64,000 nucleotides of DNA from Christiangramia portivictoriae DSM 23547 (lineage in GTDB: Bacteria; Bacteroidota; Bacteroidia; Flavobacteriales; Flavobacteriaceae): contig NZ_KE383971.1 of NCBI RefSeq assembly GCF_000423045.1, positions 320,092 through 384,091 of the forward strand, written 5' to 3'. The notes beneath the pieces are model-generated. The model did not search any database. It was not told the DNA's origin and worked only from the letters and a program-made list of their open reading frames with translations. Positions 54,201 to 64,000 of the stretch are shown one piece after another (within the stretch, counting starts at the first letter, position 1; every line of letters starts with the position of its first letter). A program made the translations under genes and the position numbers.

Positions 54201-55111
54201 AGATGCTGAACGCTGTAGATGATTATGCTCACTTAACTACGGGTACATGGACTACAGATGATCATCTCAATGAACTGGTAGCAGATCTTCTGCACAACTA
54301 TAAGATCAAAGAGAACGATCTTCAGGGTAACCTTAGGAGAGAGAAATTCACCATATCTGTTGGAGATGAACTTCCATCAGGAATTCTCAAACTGGCTAAA
54401 GTTTACATCGCTAAGAAACGTAAACTTAAAGTAGGGGATAAAATGGCAGGACGTCACGGTAACAAAGGTATTGTTGCAAGAATCGTTCGCCAGGAAGATA
54501 TGCCATTCCTTGAGGATGGAACACCAGTAGACATCGTATTGAACCCACTAGGGGTACCATCACGTATGAACATTGGACAAATCTATGAAACAGTTCTTGG
54601 ATGGGCTGGACAGAAGAACGGGAAGAAGTACGCAACACCAATTTTTGATGGTGCGACTATCGATGAGATCAATGATCTTACTGATAAAGCTGGAATTCCT
54701 CGATACGGTCATACCTATCTATATGATGGTGGAACCGGGGAAAGATTTGACCAGCGTGCAACAGTTGGTGTGATCTACATGCTTAAACTCGGTCATATGA
54801 TCGACGATAAGATGCATGCTCGTTCTATTGGACCATACTCACTTATTACTCAGCAACCGCTTGGTGGTAAGGCGCAATTTGGTGGTCAGAGATTTGGAGA
54901 GATGGAGGTTTGGGCTCTTGAAGCTTACGGAGCATCTAGTACTCTAAGAGAAATTCTAACAGTGAAGTCTGATGACGTTATTGGAAGAGCTAAGACTTAC
55001 GAGGCTATTGTGAAGGGTGAGCCAATGCCGGAACCAGGATTACCGGAATCTTTCAACGTACTTATGCACGAATTGAAAGGTCTAGGTTTGGATATTAAAC
55101 TTGAAGAATAA
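51299..55111 (+). CDS. rpoB: DNA-directed RNA polymerase beta subunit
   Basis: A 1270-residue beta subunit. The start ATG at 51299 gives [20 protein letters not shown]. Recognisable parts include the rifampicin region ([32 protein letters not shown]), the [12 protein letters not shown] active-site block, and [18 protein letters not shown] near the C-terminus. Size is typical of this phylum. The rpoBC pair is separated from rplL by the long hairpin. Confidence 0.99.
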   Translation: MLAKQTERLSFSSVKNKPAYPDFLDLQIKSFQDFFQLETKSEARGNEGLYNTFLENFPITDTRNQFVLEFLDYFVDPPRYSIQECIERGLTYSVPLKARLKLYCTDPEHEDFETIVQDVYLGTIPYMTPSGTFCINGAERVVVSQLHRSPGVFFGQSFHANGTKLYSARVIPFKGSWIEFATDINSVMYAYIDRKKKLPVTTLFRAIGFERDKDILEIFDLAEEVKVSKTGLKKYLGRKLAARVLNTWYEDFVDEDTGEVVSIERNEIVLDRDTELEKDHIEEILETGSKTILLHKEDNQTGDYAIIHNTLQKDPTNSEKEAVEHIYRQLRNAEPPDEETARGIIDKLFFSDQRYSLGEVGRYRMNKKLGLDVEMDKQVLTKLDIITIVKYLIELINSKAEIDDIDHLSNRRVRTVGEQLSQQFGVGLARMARTIRERMNVRDNEVFTPIDLINAKTLSSVINSFFGTNQLSQFMDQTNPLAEITHKRRLSALGPGGLSRERAGFEVRDVHYTHYGRLCPIETPEGPNIGLISSLSVYAKVNGMGFIETPYRSVTDGKINISEEPIYLSAEEEEGKKIAQANIPLKDDGTIDTDRVIARMEGDFPVVDPNEIHYTDVAPNQISSISASLIPFLEHDDANRALMGSNMMRQAVPLLRTDSPIVGTGLERQVATDSRVLINAEGEGEVEYVDANKIVIKYDRTDEARMVSFDDDSKSYDLIKFRKTNQGSCINLKPIVSVGDRVTKGQVLCQGYATEEGELALGRNMKVAFMPWKGYNFEDAIVISEKVVRDDIFTSIHIDEYSLEVRDTKLGNEELTNDIPNVSEEATKDLDEHGMIRVGAEVKPGDILIGKITPKGESDPTPEEKLLRAIFGDKAGDVKDASLKASPSLSGVVINKKLFARAIKDKRKRAQDKEDVAALEKKYDAKFANLKAELIEKLFAIIGGKTAQGVQNDLGEEVMPKGKKYTLKMLNAVDDYAHLTTGTWTTDDHLNELVADLLHNYKIKENDLQGNLRREKFTISVGDELPSGILKLAKVYIAKKRKLKVGDKMAGRHGNKGIVARIVRQEDMPFLEDGTPVDIVLNPLGVPSRMNIGQIYETVLGWAGQKNGKKYATPIFDGATIDEINDLTDKAGIPRYGHTYLYDGGTGERFDQRATVGVIYMLKLGHMIDDKMHARSIGPYSLITQQPLGGKAQFGGQRFGEMEVWALEAYGASSTLREILTVKSDDVIGRAKTYEAIVKGEPMPEPGLPESFNVLMHELKGLGLDIKLEE

Positions 55112-55125
55112 CATTCTGTTTTTAC

Positions 55126-55145
55126 CGGGACGCTACGGCGTCCCC
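55126..55145 (+). other. Stable cUACGg hairpin between rpoB and rpoC
   Basis: GGGACGC-TACG-GCGTCCC (55127-55144) is a 7-bp stem closed by a C(UACG)G tetraloop, one of the most stable RNA loops. Followed by CGTTT only, so it is probably an RNA-stability or processing element, not an efficient terminator. Confidence 0.7.
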
Positions 55146-55184
55146 GTTTAAACCGAATATTCACAATAATTAGCAGCAGTTATT

Positions 55185-58100
55185 ATGGCTAGAAATAATG
55201 ATAAGAATACAGTACAGAGGTTTAACCAGATCTCTATAGGTTTAGCTTCTCCAGAGTCCATCCTTGCGGAATCCCGAGGTGAAGTTCTTAAGCCTGAAAC
55301 GATCAATTACCGTACGCACAAACCAGAGCGTGACGGTTTGTTCTGTGAGCGTATTTTTGGTCCTGTAAAGGATTATGAGTGTGCTTGTGGAAAATACAAA
55401 AGAATCCGATATAAAGGAATCGTTTGTGACCGTTGTGGGGTGGAAGTTACAGAGAAAAAGGTTCGTAGAGATCGCGTTGGTCACATCAACCTTGTGGTAC
55501 CTGTAGCACATATCTGGTATTTCCGTTCTTTACCTAACAAAATTGGTTATTTGCTAGGTCTGCCGTCTAAAAAGCTTGACATGATCATCTACTACGAGAG
55601 ATACGTAGTGATTCAGCCAGGTAATGCGACAGATGAAGAAGGGAAAGCGTTACAAAAAATGGATTTCCTTACCGAAGAAGAATATCTAAATATCTTAGAT
55701 GAACTTCCTCAGGAGAACCAGTATCTGGATGATAGCGATCCGAATAAATTCATCGCTAAAATGGGAGCTGAATGTTTGATCGAGATCCTGAAAAGAATCG
55801 ATCTTGATGAACTTTCCTATGAATTAAGACACAAAGCAAACAACGAAACCTCAAAACAACGTAAAACAGAGGCGCTTAAACGTCTTCAGGTTGTAGAGGC
55901 TTTTCGTGATGCAAACAATAATAGAGAGAATAATCCAGAATGGATGATCATGAAAGTTGTGCCGGTAATCCCGCCAGAACTTCGTCCATTGGTTCCTCTT
56001 GATGGTGGTCGTTTTGCGACTTCAGATTTAAATGACCTATACCGTCGAGTGATTATTCGAAACAATCGTTTGAAGAGATTGATGGAGATCAAAGCTCCTG
56101 AGGTTATTTTGCGTAATGAAAAACGTATGCTTCAGGAATCTGTGGATTCTCTTTTCGATAATACAAGAAAATCTTCAGCAGTAAAAACTGATTCTAACCG
56201 TCCACTGAAATCACTTTCAGACTCATTGAAAGGTAAGCAGGGACGTTTCCGTCAGAACCTGCTTGGTAAGCGTGTGGATTATTCAGCACGTTCTGTCATC
56301 GTTGTAGGACCAGAACTTAAAATGTTTGAGTGTGGTCTTCCGAAGAATATGGCAGCCGAACTTTACAAGCCTTTTATCATTAGAAAACTGATTGAAAGAG
56401 GGATTGTAAAAACAGTGAAGTCTGCGAAGAAAATCATAGATAAAAAAGAACCTGTAGTTTGGGATATCTTGGAAAATGTGCTTAAAGGGCATCCGGTATT
56501 ATTGAACCGTGCTCCTACGCTTCACCGTCTGGGAATCCAGGCATTCCAGCCTAAACTTATTGAAGGTAAGGCAATTCAGCTTCACCCACTTGCATGTACT
56601 GCATTCAACGCCGATTTCGATGGTGACCAGATGGCAGTTCATTTACCACTTGGGCCTGAGGCTATTTTGGAAGCTCAGCTCTTAATGCTTGCTTCTCACA
56701 ACATTTTGAACCCTGCAAACGGTTCTCCAATTACAGTACCTTCCCAGGATATGGTGCTTGGTCTGTACTATATGACCAAACACAAGGTTGGTACTAAAGA
56801 GGAGCCGGTAAAAGGTGAAGGACTTACATTCTATTCTGCGGAAGAGCTAGTGATAGCTTATAACCAGAAGCGTGTAGACCTGAACGCAGGTATTAAAATT
56901 AGAACGAAAGATTTTAACGAAGCTGGGGAACTGGTATACATGATCAAGGATACTACTGTTGGTAGAGTTTTGTTCAATGAAGCAGTTCCAGAGAAAGCTG
57001 GATATATTAATGAAGTACTTACCAAAAAATCTCTTCGTGAGATTATTGGTAACATCTTAAGAATTACAAGCGTTCCGGAAACTTCAGAATTCCTTGATGA
57101 GATCAAAGGTCTTGGATATGGATTCGCATTCCGTGGTGGTTTGTCCTTTAGTTTAGGTGATATTATCATCCCTGAGGAAAAACAGTCCATGATCGATGAA
57201 GCCAACGAACAAGTTGAGGGTATCATAGGAAACTATAACATGGGTCTTATAACCAATAACGAACGTTACAACCAGGTAATTGATATCTGGACTTCTACCA
57301 ATGCAGGTCTTACAGATCTTGCTATGAAGCGTATTCGTGAAGACAAGCAAGGGTTCAACTCTGTGTATATGATGCTTGATTCTGGTGCGCGTGGTTCGAA
57401 GGAACAGATTCGTCAGTTAACCGGTATGCGTGGTTTGATGGCTAAGCCGAAGAAATCTAACTCTGGTGGTGGTGAAATTATTGAAAACCCGATTCTTTCC
57501 AACTTTAAGGAAGGGCTTTCAATTCTTGAATACTTTATTTCTACTCACGGTGCACGTAAAGGTCTTGCCGATACCGCACTAAAAACTGCCGATGCTGGTT
57601 ACCTAACCCGTCGTCTGGTAGATGTTTCACAGGATGTAATCGTTAATGAAGATGATTGTGGAACTTTAAGAGGGGTAGAAGTTAAGCCACTTAAGAAGAA
57701 TGAAGAAATAGTAGAATCTTTAGGAGAAAGAATCCTTGGACGAATTTCTCTACATGATGTCGTGAATCCTTCAACCGATGAACTTATTGTTGGTTCCAAC
57801 GAAGAGATTACTGAAGAAATTGTAGCGAAGATCGAAGCTGCACCTATAGAAAGTGTTGAAGTACGTTCACCACTTACCTGTGAGGCGAAAAAAGGAATCT
57901 GTATTAAATGTTACGGTAGAAACCTTGCAACCAACAAGATCGTACAAACAGGTGAAGCTGTTGGTGTTGTTGCTGCACAGTCTATTGGGGAGCCTGGTAC
58001 ACAGCTTACACTACGTACGTTCCACGTGGGAGGTATTGCAGGTAACATTTCTGAAGATAATAAACTTGAAGCAAGATTTGACGGTATTGCAGAGATCGAG

Positions 58101-59486
58101 GATCTAAAAGTTGTAAAAGGTGAAGCCCCAGATGGTGGAACTGCAGACATCGTAATCTCTCGTACTGCTGAACTTAAAATTAAAGACAAGAAAACGGGAG
58201 TTGTATTAAGTAACAACAACATTCCTTACGGTTCTCAGATCAATATCGAGAATGGAGCTACAGTGTCTAAAGGTGATGTCATCTGTACCTGGGATCCATA
58301 TAACGGTGTGATTATTTCTGAATTCGCCGGTAAGATCAAATATGAAAACATCGAGCAGGGTGTTACGTACCAGGTTGAGATCGATGAGCAAACAGGATTC
58401 CAGGAAAAAGTAATTTCTGAATCTCGTAACAAGAAGCTGATCCCAACTTTACATATCCTAGGTAAAAAAGACGAGGTAATTCGTTCTTACAACCTTCCGG
58501 TAGGTGCTCACCTGATGGTAGACAATGCTGAAAAGATTGGTGTTGGTAAGATCCTGGTTAAGATTCCACGTAAATCATCTAAAGCAGGTGATATTACCGG
58601 AGGTCTTCCAAGGGTAACAGAACTTTTTGAAGCTCGTAATCCTTCGAATCCAGCTGTAGTGTCTGAGATTGATGGTGTTGTTTCCTTCGGTAAGATTAAA
58701 AGAGGTAATCGTGAGATCATTGTAGAATCTAAGCTTGGTGAGGTTAAGAAATATTTGGTAAAGTTATCTAACCAGATACTCGTACAGGAAAATGACTACG
58801 TGAGAGCAGGAATGCCACTATCTGATGGATCAATAACTCCTGAAGATATCCTGAACATTAAAGGACCAAACGCGGTACAACAATATCTTGTGAACGAAGT
58901 TCAGGAAGTTTACCGACTACAGGGTGTGAAGATTAATGATAAGCACTTTGAAGTTGTAGTAAGACAAATGATGCGTAAAGTGAGAATCGTGGATCCGGGA
59001 GATACAATTTTCCTTGAAAATCAACTGGTACATAAGGCAGATTTCATTGATGAAAACAATAAGTTATTCGGAATGAAGGTTGTTGAAGATGCTGGTGATT
59101 CAGAAAGATTGAAGCCAGGACAGATCATTACCCCTAGAGATCTAAGAGATGAGAACTCTATTCTTAGAAGAGAGGACAAGAATCTTGCAACTGCAAGGGA
59201 TGTGATCACTGCAACTGCAAACCCAGTTCTGCAAGGTATAACCAGAGCTTCACTACAAACGAAGTCCTTTATCTCGGCTGCTTCCTTCCAGGAAACTACC
59301 AAGGTACTAAATGAGGCTGCTGTTAGTGGTAAAATCGATGCTCTTGAAGGATTGAAGGAAAATGTAATTGTTGGACACAGAATTCCAGCAGGTACAGGTA
59401 TGAGAAAGTACGATAGTATTATTGTTGGTTCTAAAGAAGAATTTGACGAAATGCTTGAGAAGAAACAGGAAGTTAATTATAACTAA
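55185..59486 (+). CDS. rpoC: DNA-directed RNA polymerase beta' subunit
   Basis: A 1433-residue beta' subunit. The N-terminal zinc site is [20 protein letters not shown], the catalytic Mg triad is in [12 protein letters not shown], the bridge/trigger regions include [20 protein letters not shown]-like sequence, and a second zinc site is in [15 protein letters not shown]. Length and order are normal. A strong terminator follows. Confidence 0.99.
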   Translation: MARNNDKNTVQRFNQISIGLASPESILAESRGEVLKPETINYRTHKPERDGLFCERIFGPVKDYECACGKYKRIRYKGIVCDRCGVEVTEKKVRRDRVGHINLVVPVAHIWYFRSLPNKIGYLLGLPSKKLDMIIYYERYVVIQPGNATDEEGKALQKMDFLTEEEYLNILDELPQENQYLDDSDPNKFIAKMGAECLIEILKRIDLDELSYELRHKANNETSKQRKTEALKRLQVVEAFRDANNNRENNPEWMIMKVVPVIPPELRPLVPLDGGRFATSDLNDLYRRVIIRNNRLKRLMEIKAPEVILRNEKRMLQESVDSLFDNTRKSSAVKTDSNRPLKSLSDSLKGKQGRFRQNLLGKRVDYSARSVIVVGPELKMFECGLPKNMAAELYKPFIIRKLIERGIVKTVKSAKKIIDKKEPVVWDILENVLKGHPVLLNRAPTLHRLGIQAFQPKLIEGKAIQLHPLACTAFNADFDGDQMAVHLPLGPEAILEAQLLMLASHNILNPANGSPITVPSQDMVLGLYYMTKHKVGTKEEPVKGEGLTFYSAEELVIAYNQKRVDLNAGIKIRTKDFNEAGELVYMIKDTTVGRVLFNEAVPEKAGYINEVLTKKSLREIIGNILRITSVPETSEFLDEIKGLGYGFAFRGGLSFSLGDIIIPEEKQSMIDEANEQVEGIIGNYNMGLITNNERYNQVIDIWTSTNAGLTDLAMKRIREDKQGFNSVYMMLDSGARGSKEQIRQLTGMRGLMAKPKKSNSGGGEIIENPILSNFKEGLSILEYFISTHGARKGLADTALKTADAGYLTRRLVDVSQDVIVNEDDCGTLRGVEVKPLKKNEEIVESLGERILGRISLHDVVNPSTDELIVGSNEEITEEIVAKIEAAPIESVEVRSPLTCEAKKGICIKCYGRNLATNKIVQTGEAVGVVAAQSIGEPGTQLTLRTFHVGGIAGNISEDNKLEARFDGIAEIEDLKVVKGEAPDGGTADIVISRTAELKIKDKKTGVVLSNNNIPYGSQINIENGATVSKGDVICTWDPYNGVIISEFAGKIKYENIEQGVTYQVEIDEQTGFQEKVISESRNKKLIPTLHILGKKDEVIRSYNLPVGAHLMVDNAEKIGVGKILVKIPRKSSKAGDITGGLPRVTELFEARNPSNPAVVSEIDGVVSFGKIKRGNREIIVESKLGEVKKYLVKLSNQILVQENDYVRAGMPLSDGSITPEDILNIKGPNAVQQYLVNEVQEVYRLQGVKINDKHFEVVVRQMMRKVRIVDPGDTIFLENQLVHKADFIDENNKLFGMKVVEDAGDSERLKPGQIITPRDLRDENSILRREDKNLATARDVITATANPVLQGITRASLQTKSFISAASFQETTKVLNEAAVSGKIDALEGLKENVIVGHRIPAGTGMRKYDSIIVGSKEEFDEMLEKKQEVNYN

Positions 59487-59505
59487 TTCCTGATAAGGTT
59501 ATCTT

Positions 59506-59536
59506 AAAAGGCTCCGCTCACTGCGGAGCCTTTTTT
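59506..59536 (+). terminator. Terminator of the rpoBC operon
   Basis: AAGGCTCCGC and GCGGAGCCTT pair around TCACT, followed by a T-run. Confidence 0.93.
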
Positions 59537-59557
59537 ATTTATACTCATCTTTGCCTT

Positions 59558-60004
59558 ATGAAGAATTTTATGAAAGAAATATTGCAGTTTTCGCATGAAA
59601 CGAATACGAAAATCATTGCAAAATTTAATGATGGAGATTTGCACTATGTTATTGCAGAAAGCTCCAAGAAATTAATTTCACATATTTTAAATTCTCAAAC
59701 CTTATGGAATAATAGAATTACCGATGGTGAAGTAATTGACGTATGGAAAGTTTGGGAACCTGAGAAATTAAAAGAGATTGAAGAGCAGAATCACCAGGCT
59801 ACACTGGATATTCTGGAAAAACGGAATCTGGATGATACGATCACGTATACTCGCTCCAATAATGAAACTTACAAAACTTCCATAAGGGATATTATTTTCC
59901 AGGTCGTGAATGAAGCGAGTTATTATCGTGGACAGATCGCATTGGAGTTTGAAAAAAAGAAGATAGAACCCGTTAATTCCGATTTTGTATACTACAGGAG
60001 ATAG
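59558..60004 (+). CDS. DinB-family protein lacking two metal-binding histidines
   Basis: A 148-residue four-helix protein. SHILNSQTLWNNRI is the DinB first-His helix and VVNEASYYRGQIAL is the final helix, where family members usually have VNHSTYHRGQI. Both histidines of that motif are replaced (Glu and Tyr), so the usual nickel/zinc site is probably gone. DinB proteins include thiol transferases and many of unknown role. A CATCTTTG near-consensus box lies just upstream. Confidence 0.78.
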   Translation: MKNFMKEILQFSHETNTKIIAKFNDGDLHYVIAESSKKLISHILNSQTLWNNRITDGEVIDVWKVWEPEKLKEIEEQNHQATLDILEKRNLDDTITYTRSNNETYKTSIRDIIFQVVNEASYYRGQIALEFEKKKIEPVNSDFVYYRR

Positions 60005-60047
60005 GCCTAAACTTTATTTTATATCTTATGTGCCAAAATATTAAATT

Positions 60048-60368
60048 ATGAGTGACGACAGCAAAAACAATCAGGATAAAGGCAAGATCAATATAGAATT
60101 AGATGAGGCGGTTGCAGAAGGAACCTATTCCAATCTGGCTATCATCAACCATTCAGTATCTGAATTTGTAGTTGATTTTGTGAATATCATGCCCGGTAGA
60201 CCTAAAAGCAAAGTGAAATCAAGGATCATTCTTACTCCGCAACATGCCAAGCGATTATTAAAAGCGCTGGGTGATAATATCCAACGTTTTGAGAATGCAC
60301 ACGGTGAGATTCAGGATTACGACAAAGCGCCCTTACCACTTAATTTCGGTCCAACCGGTCAGGCTTAA
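60048..60368 (+). CDS. DUF3467 family protein
   Basis: A 106-residue protein: IELDEAVAEGTYSNLAIINH then FVVDFVNIMPGRPKSKVKSR and ILTPQHAKRLLKALGDNI, the whole of the DUF3467 domain. No signal peptide or membrane segment. Function unknown. A hairpin terminator separates it from the convergent AGCS gene. Confidence 0.88.
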   Translation: MSDDSKNNQDKGKINIELDEAVAEGTYSNLAIINHSVSEFVVDFVNIMPGRPKSKVKSRIILTPQHAKRLLKALGDNIQRFENAHGEIQDYDKAPLPLNFGPTGQA

Positions 60369-60384
60369 GCCAATATAATTCTAC

Positions 60385-60433
60385 AAAAAGATTTTCATGG
60401 TCTGATATCAATTCAGACTCTGGAAATCTTTTT
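60385..60433. terminator. Bidirectional nested terminator, DUF3467 / AGCS
   Basis: AAAAAGATTT and AAATCTTTTT close an outer stem, with GTCTGA/TCAGAC nested inside. The A and T runs suit both directions, and the AGCS stop codon lies at its edge. Confidence 0.8.
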
Positions 60434-61799
60434 AGTTATATTTCGAAAAATATATTTTAGCAGCTTTCATTACCCGTGGGGCCATGATTAAAGTAGCGAT
60501 CATAGTTGGAATAGCCATGAGTGCGAAAAATCCATCAATTAAATTCAGAATAAAACTTAAAGAAGTGGTAGCTCCCACTAGAATGCTAAGTACATAGACA
60601 TAATTGTAATACTTTTTGTTTTCAGCTCCGGCGAGGAATGACAAACATTTTGTACCGTAGTAGGAGTATGAGAATAAGGAGGATATACTAAAAGCAAGTA
60701 TACAGAGGAGTAAAAGATAATTGCCTACAAATGGAATTGCTTCCTCAAAGGCGGCCGCGGTTAGACTTACGCCATTGACATCTTCTGTTCTCCATACGCC
60801 AGTAACCAGGATAGCCATCGCAGTGAGCGTACATACAACCAGTGTATCAATTGCCGGCCCAAGCATTGCTATAAGACCTTCACGAACAGGTTCAGAAGTT
60901 TTGCTGGCTCCATGCGCCATGGTAGCGGTTCCAATCCCAGCTTCATTAGAGAATGCGCCCCTGCGTATCCCAAGTAAGATTAATCCTCCTAAAAGGCCGC
61001 CTAGCAAAGGATCTCCTTTATAATTTTCTGCAGCAAAGGCATCTGTAAAGATCATGCTAAAATAGCCTAGCACAACATCATAGTGGACCAACAGAATAGC
61101 TATAACAGATACGAAATACAGAAGAACCATGGCTGGCACCAGTTTGGATACAGTCTTGCTAATGCGATCCAGACCGCCTATGATAACTATGGTTGTGATA
61201 ATGGTCAGGATGATTCCTATGGCCAGACTTGTTCCAAAACCGGTCTCTACATTATTTGGTTCCAGCAATATATAATTAATAGCCTGGGTTAATTGATTCA
61301 CGTTGAATACCGGCAGTGCACCTACCAGGCCAGCAACCGCAAAAAAGGCTGCCACGGGCTTCCATTTTTTACCTAGACCTTCCACGATGAAATACATGAC
61401 ACCTCCCTGAATCTTGCCTTCGGAATCTCTACCGCGATACATCACTGCGAGCGTATTGGTAAAAAACTTTGTAGCCATTCCAACGATCGCACTTACCCAC
61501 AGCCAGAAAATAGCTCCAGGTCCACCAACGGCAATCGCCACAGCAACACCAGCAATATTACCCATCCCGACGGTGGAAGAAAGAGCTGTAGATAAAGCCT
61601 GGAAATGATTGATATCCCCAGGATCATCTGGGTTATTGTACTTCCCGCGAAGAACTTCAATGGAATGTCCCAGGTAACGAAAGGGTAGAAATCGAGAATA
61701 AATCAGGAGATAAATTCCGCCGCCAATTAGCAATATTACCAGTGGAATTCCCCAAACGAGCGAGGCGAAATCTGCAATGAACTGATCTATCTTGGACAT
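60432..61799 (-). CDS. AGCS-family alanine/glycine:cation symporter (plain type)
   Basis: A 455-residue polytopic symporter moving alanine or glycine with sodium. It has the family motif HFQALSTALSSTVGMGNIAG and AVGGPGAIFWLW, GGLDRISKTVSKLVPAM, and AFSNEAGIGTATMAHGASKT. Unlike the two copies at 32763 and 39099 it has no signal peptide or N-terminal extension. The core motifs are similar but clearly diverged, so it is not a recent duplicate of them. Confidence 0.93.
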   Translation of the reverse strand: MSKIDQFIADFASLVWGIPLVILLIGGGIYLLIYSRFLPFRYLGHSIEVLRGKYNNPDDPGDINHFQALSTALSSTVGMGNIAGVAVAIAVGGPGAIFWLWVSAIVGMATKFFTNTLAVMYRGRDSEGKIQGGVMYFIVEGLGKKWKPVAAFFAVAGLVGALPVFNVNQLTQAINYILLEPNNVETGFGTSLAIGIILTIITTIVIIGGLDRISKTVSKLVPAMVLLYFVSVIAILLVHYDVVLGYFSMIFTDAFAAENYKGDPLLGGLLGGLILLGIRRGAFSNEAGIGTATMAHGASKTSEPVREGLIAMLGPAIDTLVVCTLTAMAILVTGVWRTEDVNGVSLTAAAFEEAIPFVGNYLLLLCILAFSISSLFSYSYYGTKCLSFLAGAENKKYYNYVYVLSILVGATTSLSFILNLIDGFFALMAIPTMIATLIMAPRVMKAAKIYFSKYN

Positions 61800-61890
61800 A
61801 GTAAAGATTTATACCGAAAATAGTGAATTTTACAAGTCTATTTTCAGTAAGTTTTTAGTTTGTATAGTTCAGTACAACGTCTTCTGGATC

Positions 61891-63480
61891 TTAGAATTCA
61901 GAAGTGTAATGAAATTTGATGGATGGATATTTTTGCTGTGTCATCTGCAATGAAAACTGGGAATCTGCAAGAAATACCAGTTGCCCAGATTTGTCCTTTG
62001 CCAGATATTTTGCTTTTACACGTTTAAAATCCTTGAATTCTTCAGACTTTTCATTTTCAGCTTCAACCCAGGTAGCCTTATGTACATTAAGATTTTCATA
62101 GGTACATTTTGCGCCGTACTCATGCTCGAGTCGATATTGAATAACTTCAAACTGTAACGCTCCCACCGTTCCAATAACCTTTCTGCCATTCAGCTCAAGG
62201 ATAAACAACTGTGCAACCCCTTCATCCATCAACTGGTCGATCCCTTTTTCCAGTTGCTTGGATTTCATTGGATCTGCATTATTGATGTATCTAAAATGTT
62301 CAGGTGAAAAGCTTGGAATACCTTTATACATGAGGTTCTCACCTTCAGTCAAAGTATCCCCAATCTTAAAACTCCCAGTATCGTGCAATCCTACAATATC
62401 TCCAGGATAGGAGGTGTCTACAATTTCTTTCTTTTCAGCAAAGAAAGCATTGGGCGATGAAAATTTCATGTTCTTATTGTTTCGAACATGCAGGTAGTTT
62501 TTATTACGCTCAAATTTACCCGAAACTATTTTGACAAATGCCAGTCGATCTCGATGTTTAGGATCCATATTCGCATGAATCTTAAAAACAAAACCGGTAA
62601 ATTTCTCTTCTTCCGGCCTAACTAGTCGGCTGTCGCTTTCTTTCGGGCGGGGAGGAGGAGCTATGGAAATAAAACAGTCCAATAGTTCACGTACGCCAAA
62701 ATTATTGAGGGCAGATCCAAAAAATACAGGTTGTAGTTTACCATCAAGGTAATCCTGTCTATCGAAGTCTGGGTAAACACCCTGGGCCAATTCCAGCTCA
62801 TCACGAAGATTGTCTGCAGCATTACCACCAATTAGTTCATCCAGGGCTTTATCCTGAAGGTCATCTATTTCGATGGTTTCCTCGATATCTCTTCTGGGAT
62901 CTCCAGTGAACAGGTTCACATTCTTTTCCCAGATATTATAAATTCCTTTAAAGTCGTATCCCATGCCTATCGGAAAACTTAGAGGAGTCACCTTCAGATT
63001 CAACTTCTGCTCAATTTCGTCGAGCAGCTCAAAAGCGTCTTTACCTTCACGATCCAGCTTGTTAATAAACACGATCATGGGGATATTCCGCATACGGCAT
63101 ACCTCGACAAGTTTTTCAGTTTGCTCCTCGACACCTTTTGCAACATCAATGACCACAATGACACTATCTACTGCGGTAAGCGTTCGAAAGGTATCTTCAG
63201 CAAAATCCTTATGCCCGGGAGTATCCAGGATATTTATCTTGATATCCTTGTATTCAAAAGCAAGTACAGAGGTGGCAACAGAGATCCCACGTTGACGTTC
63301 GATCTCCATAAAGTCACTCGTAGCACCTTTTTTTATCTTATTGGATTTTACCGCACCAGCTTCCTGAATGGCCCCTCCAAACAAAAGTAATTTTTCGGTT
63401 AAAGTGGTTTTTCCTGCATCTGGGTGAGAAATGATCCCGAATGTTCTTCTTTTATTGATCTCTTTTTGGTACTGCTTCAT
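61891..63480 (-). CDS. prfC: Peptide chain release factor 3
   Basis: A 529-residue GTPase that removes RF1/RF2 after termination. G1 is SHPDAGKTT, G2 region has QRGISVATSV, G3 is DTPGHKDF, G4 is NKLD and the C-terminal RF3 motif YPSIKFHYTSEF ends the protein. ATG at 63480 is used; an earlier in-frame ATG at 63501 would overlap its promoter. Promoter TACTTTTG lies on the complement at 63499-63506. Confidence 0.96.
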   Translation of the reverse strand: MKQYQKEINKRRTFGIISHPDAGKTTLTEKLLLFGGAIQEAGAVKSNKIKKGATSDFMEIERQRGISVATSVLAFEYKDIKINILDTPGHKDFAEDTFRTLTAVDSVIVVIDVAKGVEEQTEKLVEVCRMRNIPMIVFINKLDREGKDAFELLDEIEQKLNLKVTPLSFPIGMGYDFKGIYNIWEKNVNLFTGDPRRDIEETIEIDDLQDKALDELIGGNAADNLRDELELAQGVYPDFDRQDYLDGKLQPVFFGSALNNFGVRELLDCFISIAPPPRPKESDSRLVRPEEEKFTGFVFKIHANMDPKHRDRLAFVKIVSGKFERNKNYLHVRNNKNMKFSSPNAFFAEKKEIVDTSYPGDIVGLHDTGSFKIGDTLTEGENLMYKGIPSFSPEHFRYINNADPMKSKQLEKGIDQLMDEGVAQLFILELNGRKVIGTVGALQFEVIQYRLEHEYGAKCTYENLNVHKATWVEAENEKSEEFKDFKRVKAKYLAKDKSGQLVFLADSQFSLQMTQQKYPSIKFHYTSEF

Positions 63481-63498
63481 AACGGATATTTGCAGCTG

Positions 63499-63506
63499 CA
63501 AAAGTA
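63499..63506 (-). promoter_or_regulatory. -7 box TACTTTTG of prfC
   Basis: Complement-strand TAnnTTTG match followed by CAGCTG; the leader would be about 13 bases to the ATG at 63480. Confidence 0.55.
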
Positions 63507-63573
63507 AGATTATTTTAAAGATTTTTGCATGTGCAAGAGAGATTCAATCTTTTGGTAATCTGAATAGAAATTG

Positions 63574-63741
63574 ATGGAAATGAAAACGGAATCCCCCATA
63601 GATCCCGTTATTTTTCATAGCGATCGTTTCCCCAACAATTCGCAAACATATCTACGTAAGCTCAAATTCAAAGGTTTTAAAAAATCAGATTTTTTGAACT
63701 GCGGTGTCTTCCTTCTTCGGAAAACTTTAGGAATTGCTTAA
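63574..63741 (+). CDS. Candidate small basic ORF, 55 residues
   Basis: The 318-base gap between prfC and idi contains an open frame from ATG 63574 to TAA 63741 that codes MEMKTESPIDP... and a Lys-rich middle (LRKLKFKGFKKSDF). No TAnnTTTG box or Shine-Dalgarno precedes it and I recognise no family, so it may be chance. Apart from this and the two flanking promoters the gap shows an AAAAAATC/GATTTTTT inverted repeat near 63680-63696 and little else. Confidence 0.2.
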   Translation: MEMKTESPIDPVIFHSDRFPNNSQTYLRKLKFKGFKKSDFLNCGVFLLRKTLGIA

Positions 63742-63774
63742 TCGGCTTATTTATGAAAGGAAACCTTGATTTTG

Positions 63775-63782
63775 TACATTTG
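63775..63782 (+). promoter_or_regulatory. -7 box TACATTTG of idi
   Basis: TAnnTTTG match, 16 bases before the ATG at 63799. Confidence 0.55.
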
Positions 63783-63798
63783 AAATTCAAATTTTATA

Positions 63799-64000
63799 AT
63801 GGCGCAGGAGAACGTAATATTAGTAAACGAAAAAGACGAGCAAATTGGCCTTATGGAGAAGATCGAGGCCCACGAAAAAGCATTGCTTCACAGAGCTTTT
63901 TCAGTATTTGTTTTTAATGACAGGAATGAATTGATGATCCAGCAAAGAGCTCATTCAAAATATCATTCACCAGGTCTCTGGACGAATACCTGCTGCAGTC
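63799..64000 (+). CDS. idi: Isopentenyl-diphosphate delta-isomerase, 3' end cut off
   Basis: The first 67 codons of a type I IDI are visible before the window ends. EAHEKALLHRAFSVFVFND matches the Nudix-like start, and HSPGLWTNTCCS carries the catalytic Cys of the TNTCCSH motif. It interconverts IPP and DMAPP, the precursors of the carotenoids made by the crt operon 41 kb away, and of quinones. Confidence 0.92.
   Translation, partial: MAQENVILVNEKDEQIGLMEKIEAHEKALLHRAFSVFVFNDRNELMIQQRAHSKYHSPGLWTNTCCS

Overview
The window reads as chromosomal DNA of a marine-type flavobacterium (Bacteroidota, Flavobacteriaceae, most like Gramella/Christiangramia and relatives). The evidence is the Bacteroidota -7 promoter box TAnnTTTG ahead of many genes, the near absence of Shine-Dalgarno sequences, TonB-dependent receptor and imelysin lipoproteins, DUF4856, DUF2851 and DUF3467 proteins, SprB-like and thrombospondin-type-3-like repeats, and a zeaxanthin-type crt cluster. 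I see no phage, transposon, plasmid or CRISPR array. The window is gene-dense core and lineage-core chromosome, and the two edge genes (a LysE-type exporter and idi) are cut.

Layout. 1-1.5 kb: exporter fragment and HMG-CoA lyase. 1.5-7.8 kb: a probable iron- or metal-regulated operon of DUF4856 lipoprotein, imelysin lipoprotein, a full-length vitamin K-dependent gamma-carboxylase (VKGC/HTTM) homologue and a TonB-dependent receptor. It is preceded by two near-identical 24-bp imperfect palindromes. 7.8-17 kb: Cys-rich small protein, guaB, periplasmic chaperone (Skp/OmpH) and SurA-type foldases, MoxR ATPase, aconitase. 17-23 kb: carotenoid operon crtI-crtB-crtZ-crtY led by a MerR-family regulator that keeps both B12-binding signatures of CarH/LitR photoreceptors, then tRNA-Leu and two tRNA-Lys. 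23-32 kb: aroK, a phosphoribosyltransferase/methyltransferase/Hsp15 set, FKBP and zincin lipoproteins, NamZ-like muramidase, ABC permease, cysteine synthase. 32.7-44 kb: two AGCS sodium:amino-acid symporters with unusual secreted N-terminal extensions, small membrane proteins, SGNH hydrolase, DUF2851, PspC-K+ channel, acyl-CoA dehydrogenase, metallo-beta-lactamase-fold protein. 44-59.5 kb: the translation/transcription block rpsU-xerC-hpf-tRNA(Thr,Tyr,Gly,Thr)-tuf-tRNA-Trp-secE-nusG-rplKAJL-rpoBC. 59.5-64 kb: DinB-like protein, DUF3467, a plain AGCS symporter, prfC and the start of idi.

How the parts work together. The crt operon would turn GGPP-derived phytoene into zeaxanthin, probably under light/B12 control. 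idi at the right edge feeds the same isoprenoid pool, and crtE is not in the window. The 44-59.5 kb block keeps the thrU-tyrU-glyT-thrT-tufB then secE-nusG-rplKAJL-rpoBC order known from Escherichia coli. The least understood system is the 1.5-7.8 kb operon, where a carboxylase-like membrane enzyme with its two key catalytic residues sits between iron-linked lipoproteins and an outer-membrane receptor. Function calls are based on reading motifs by eye; no database search was possible.
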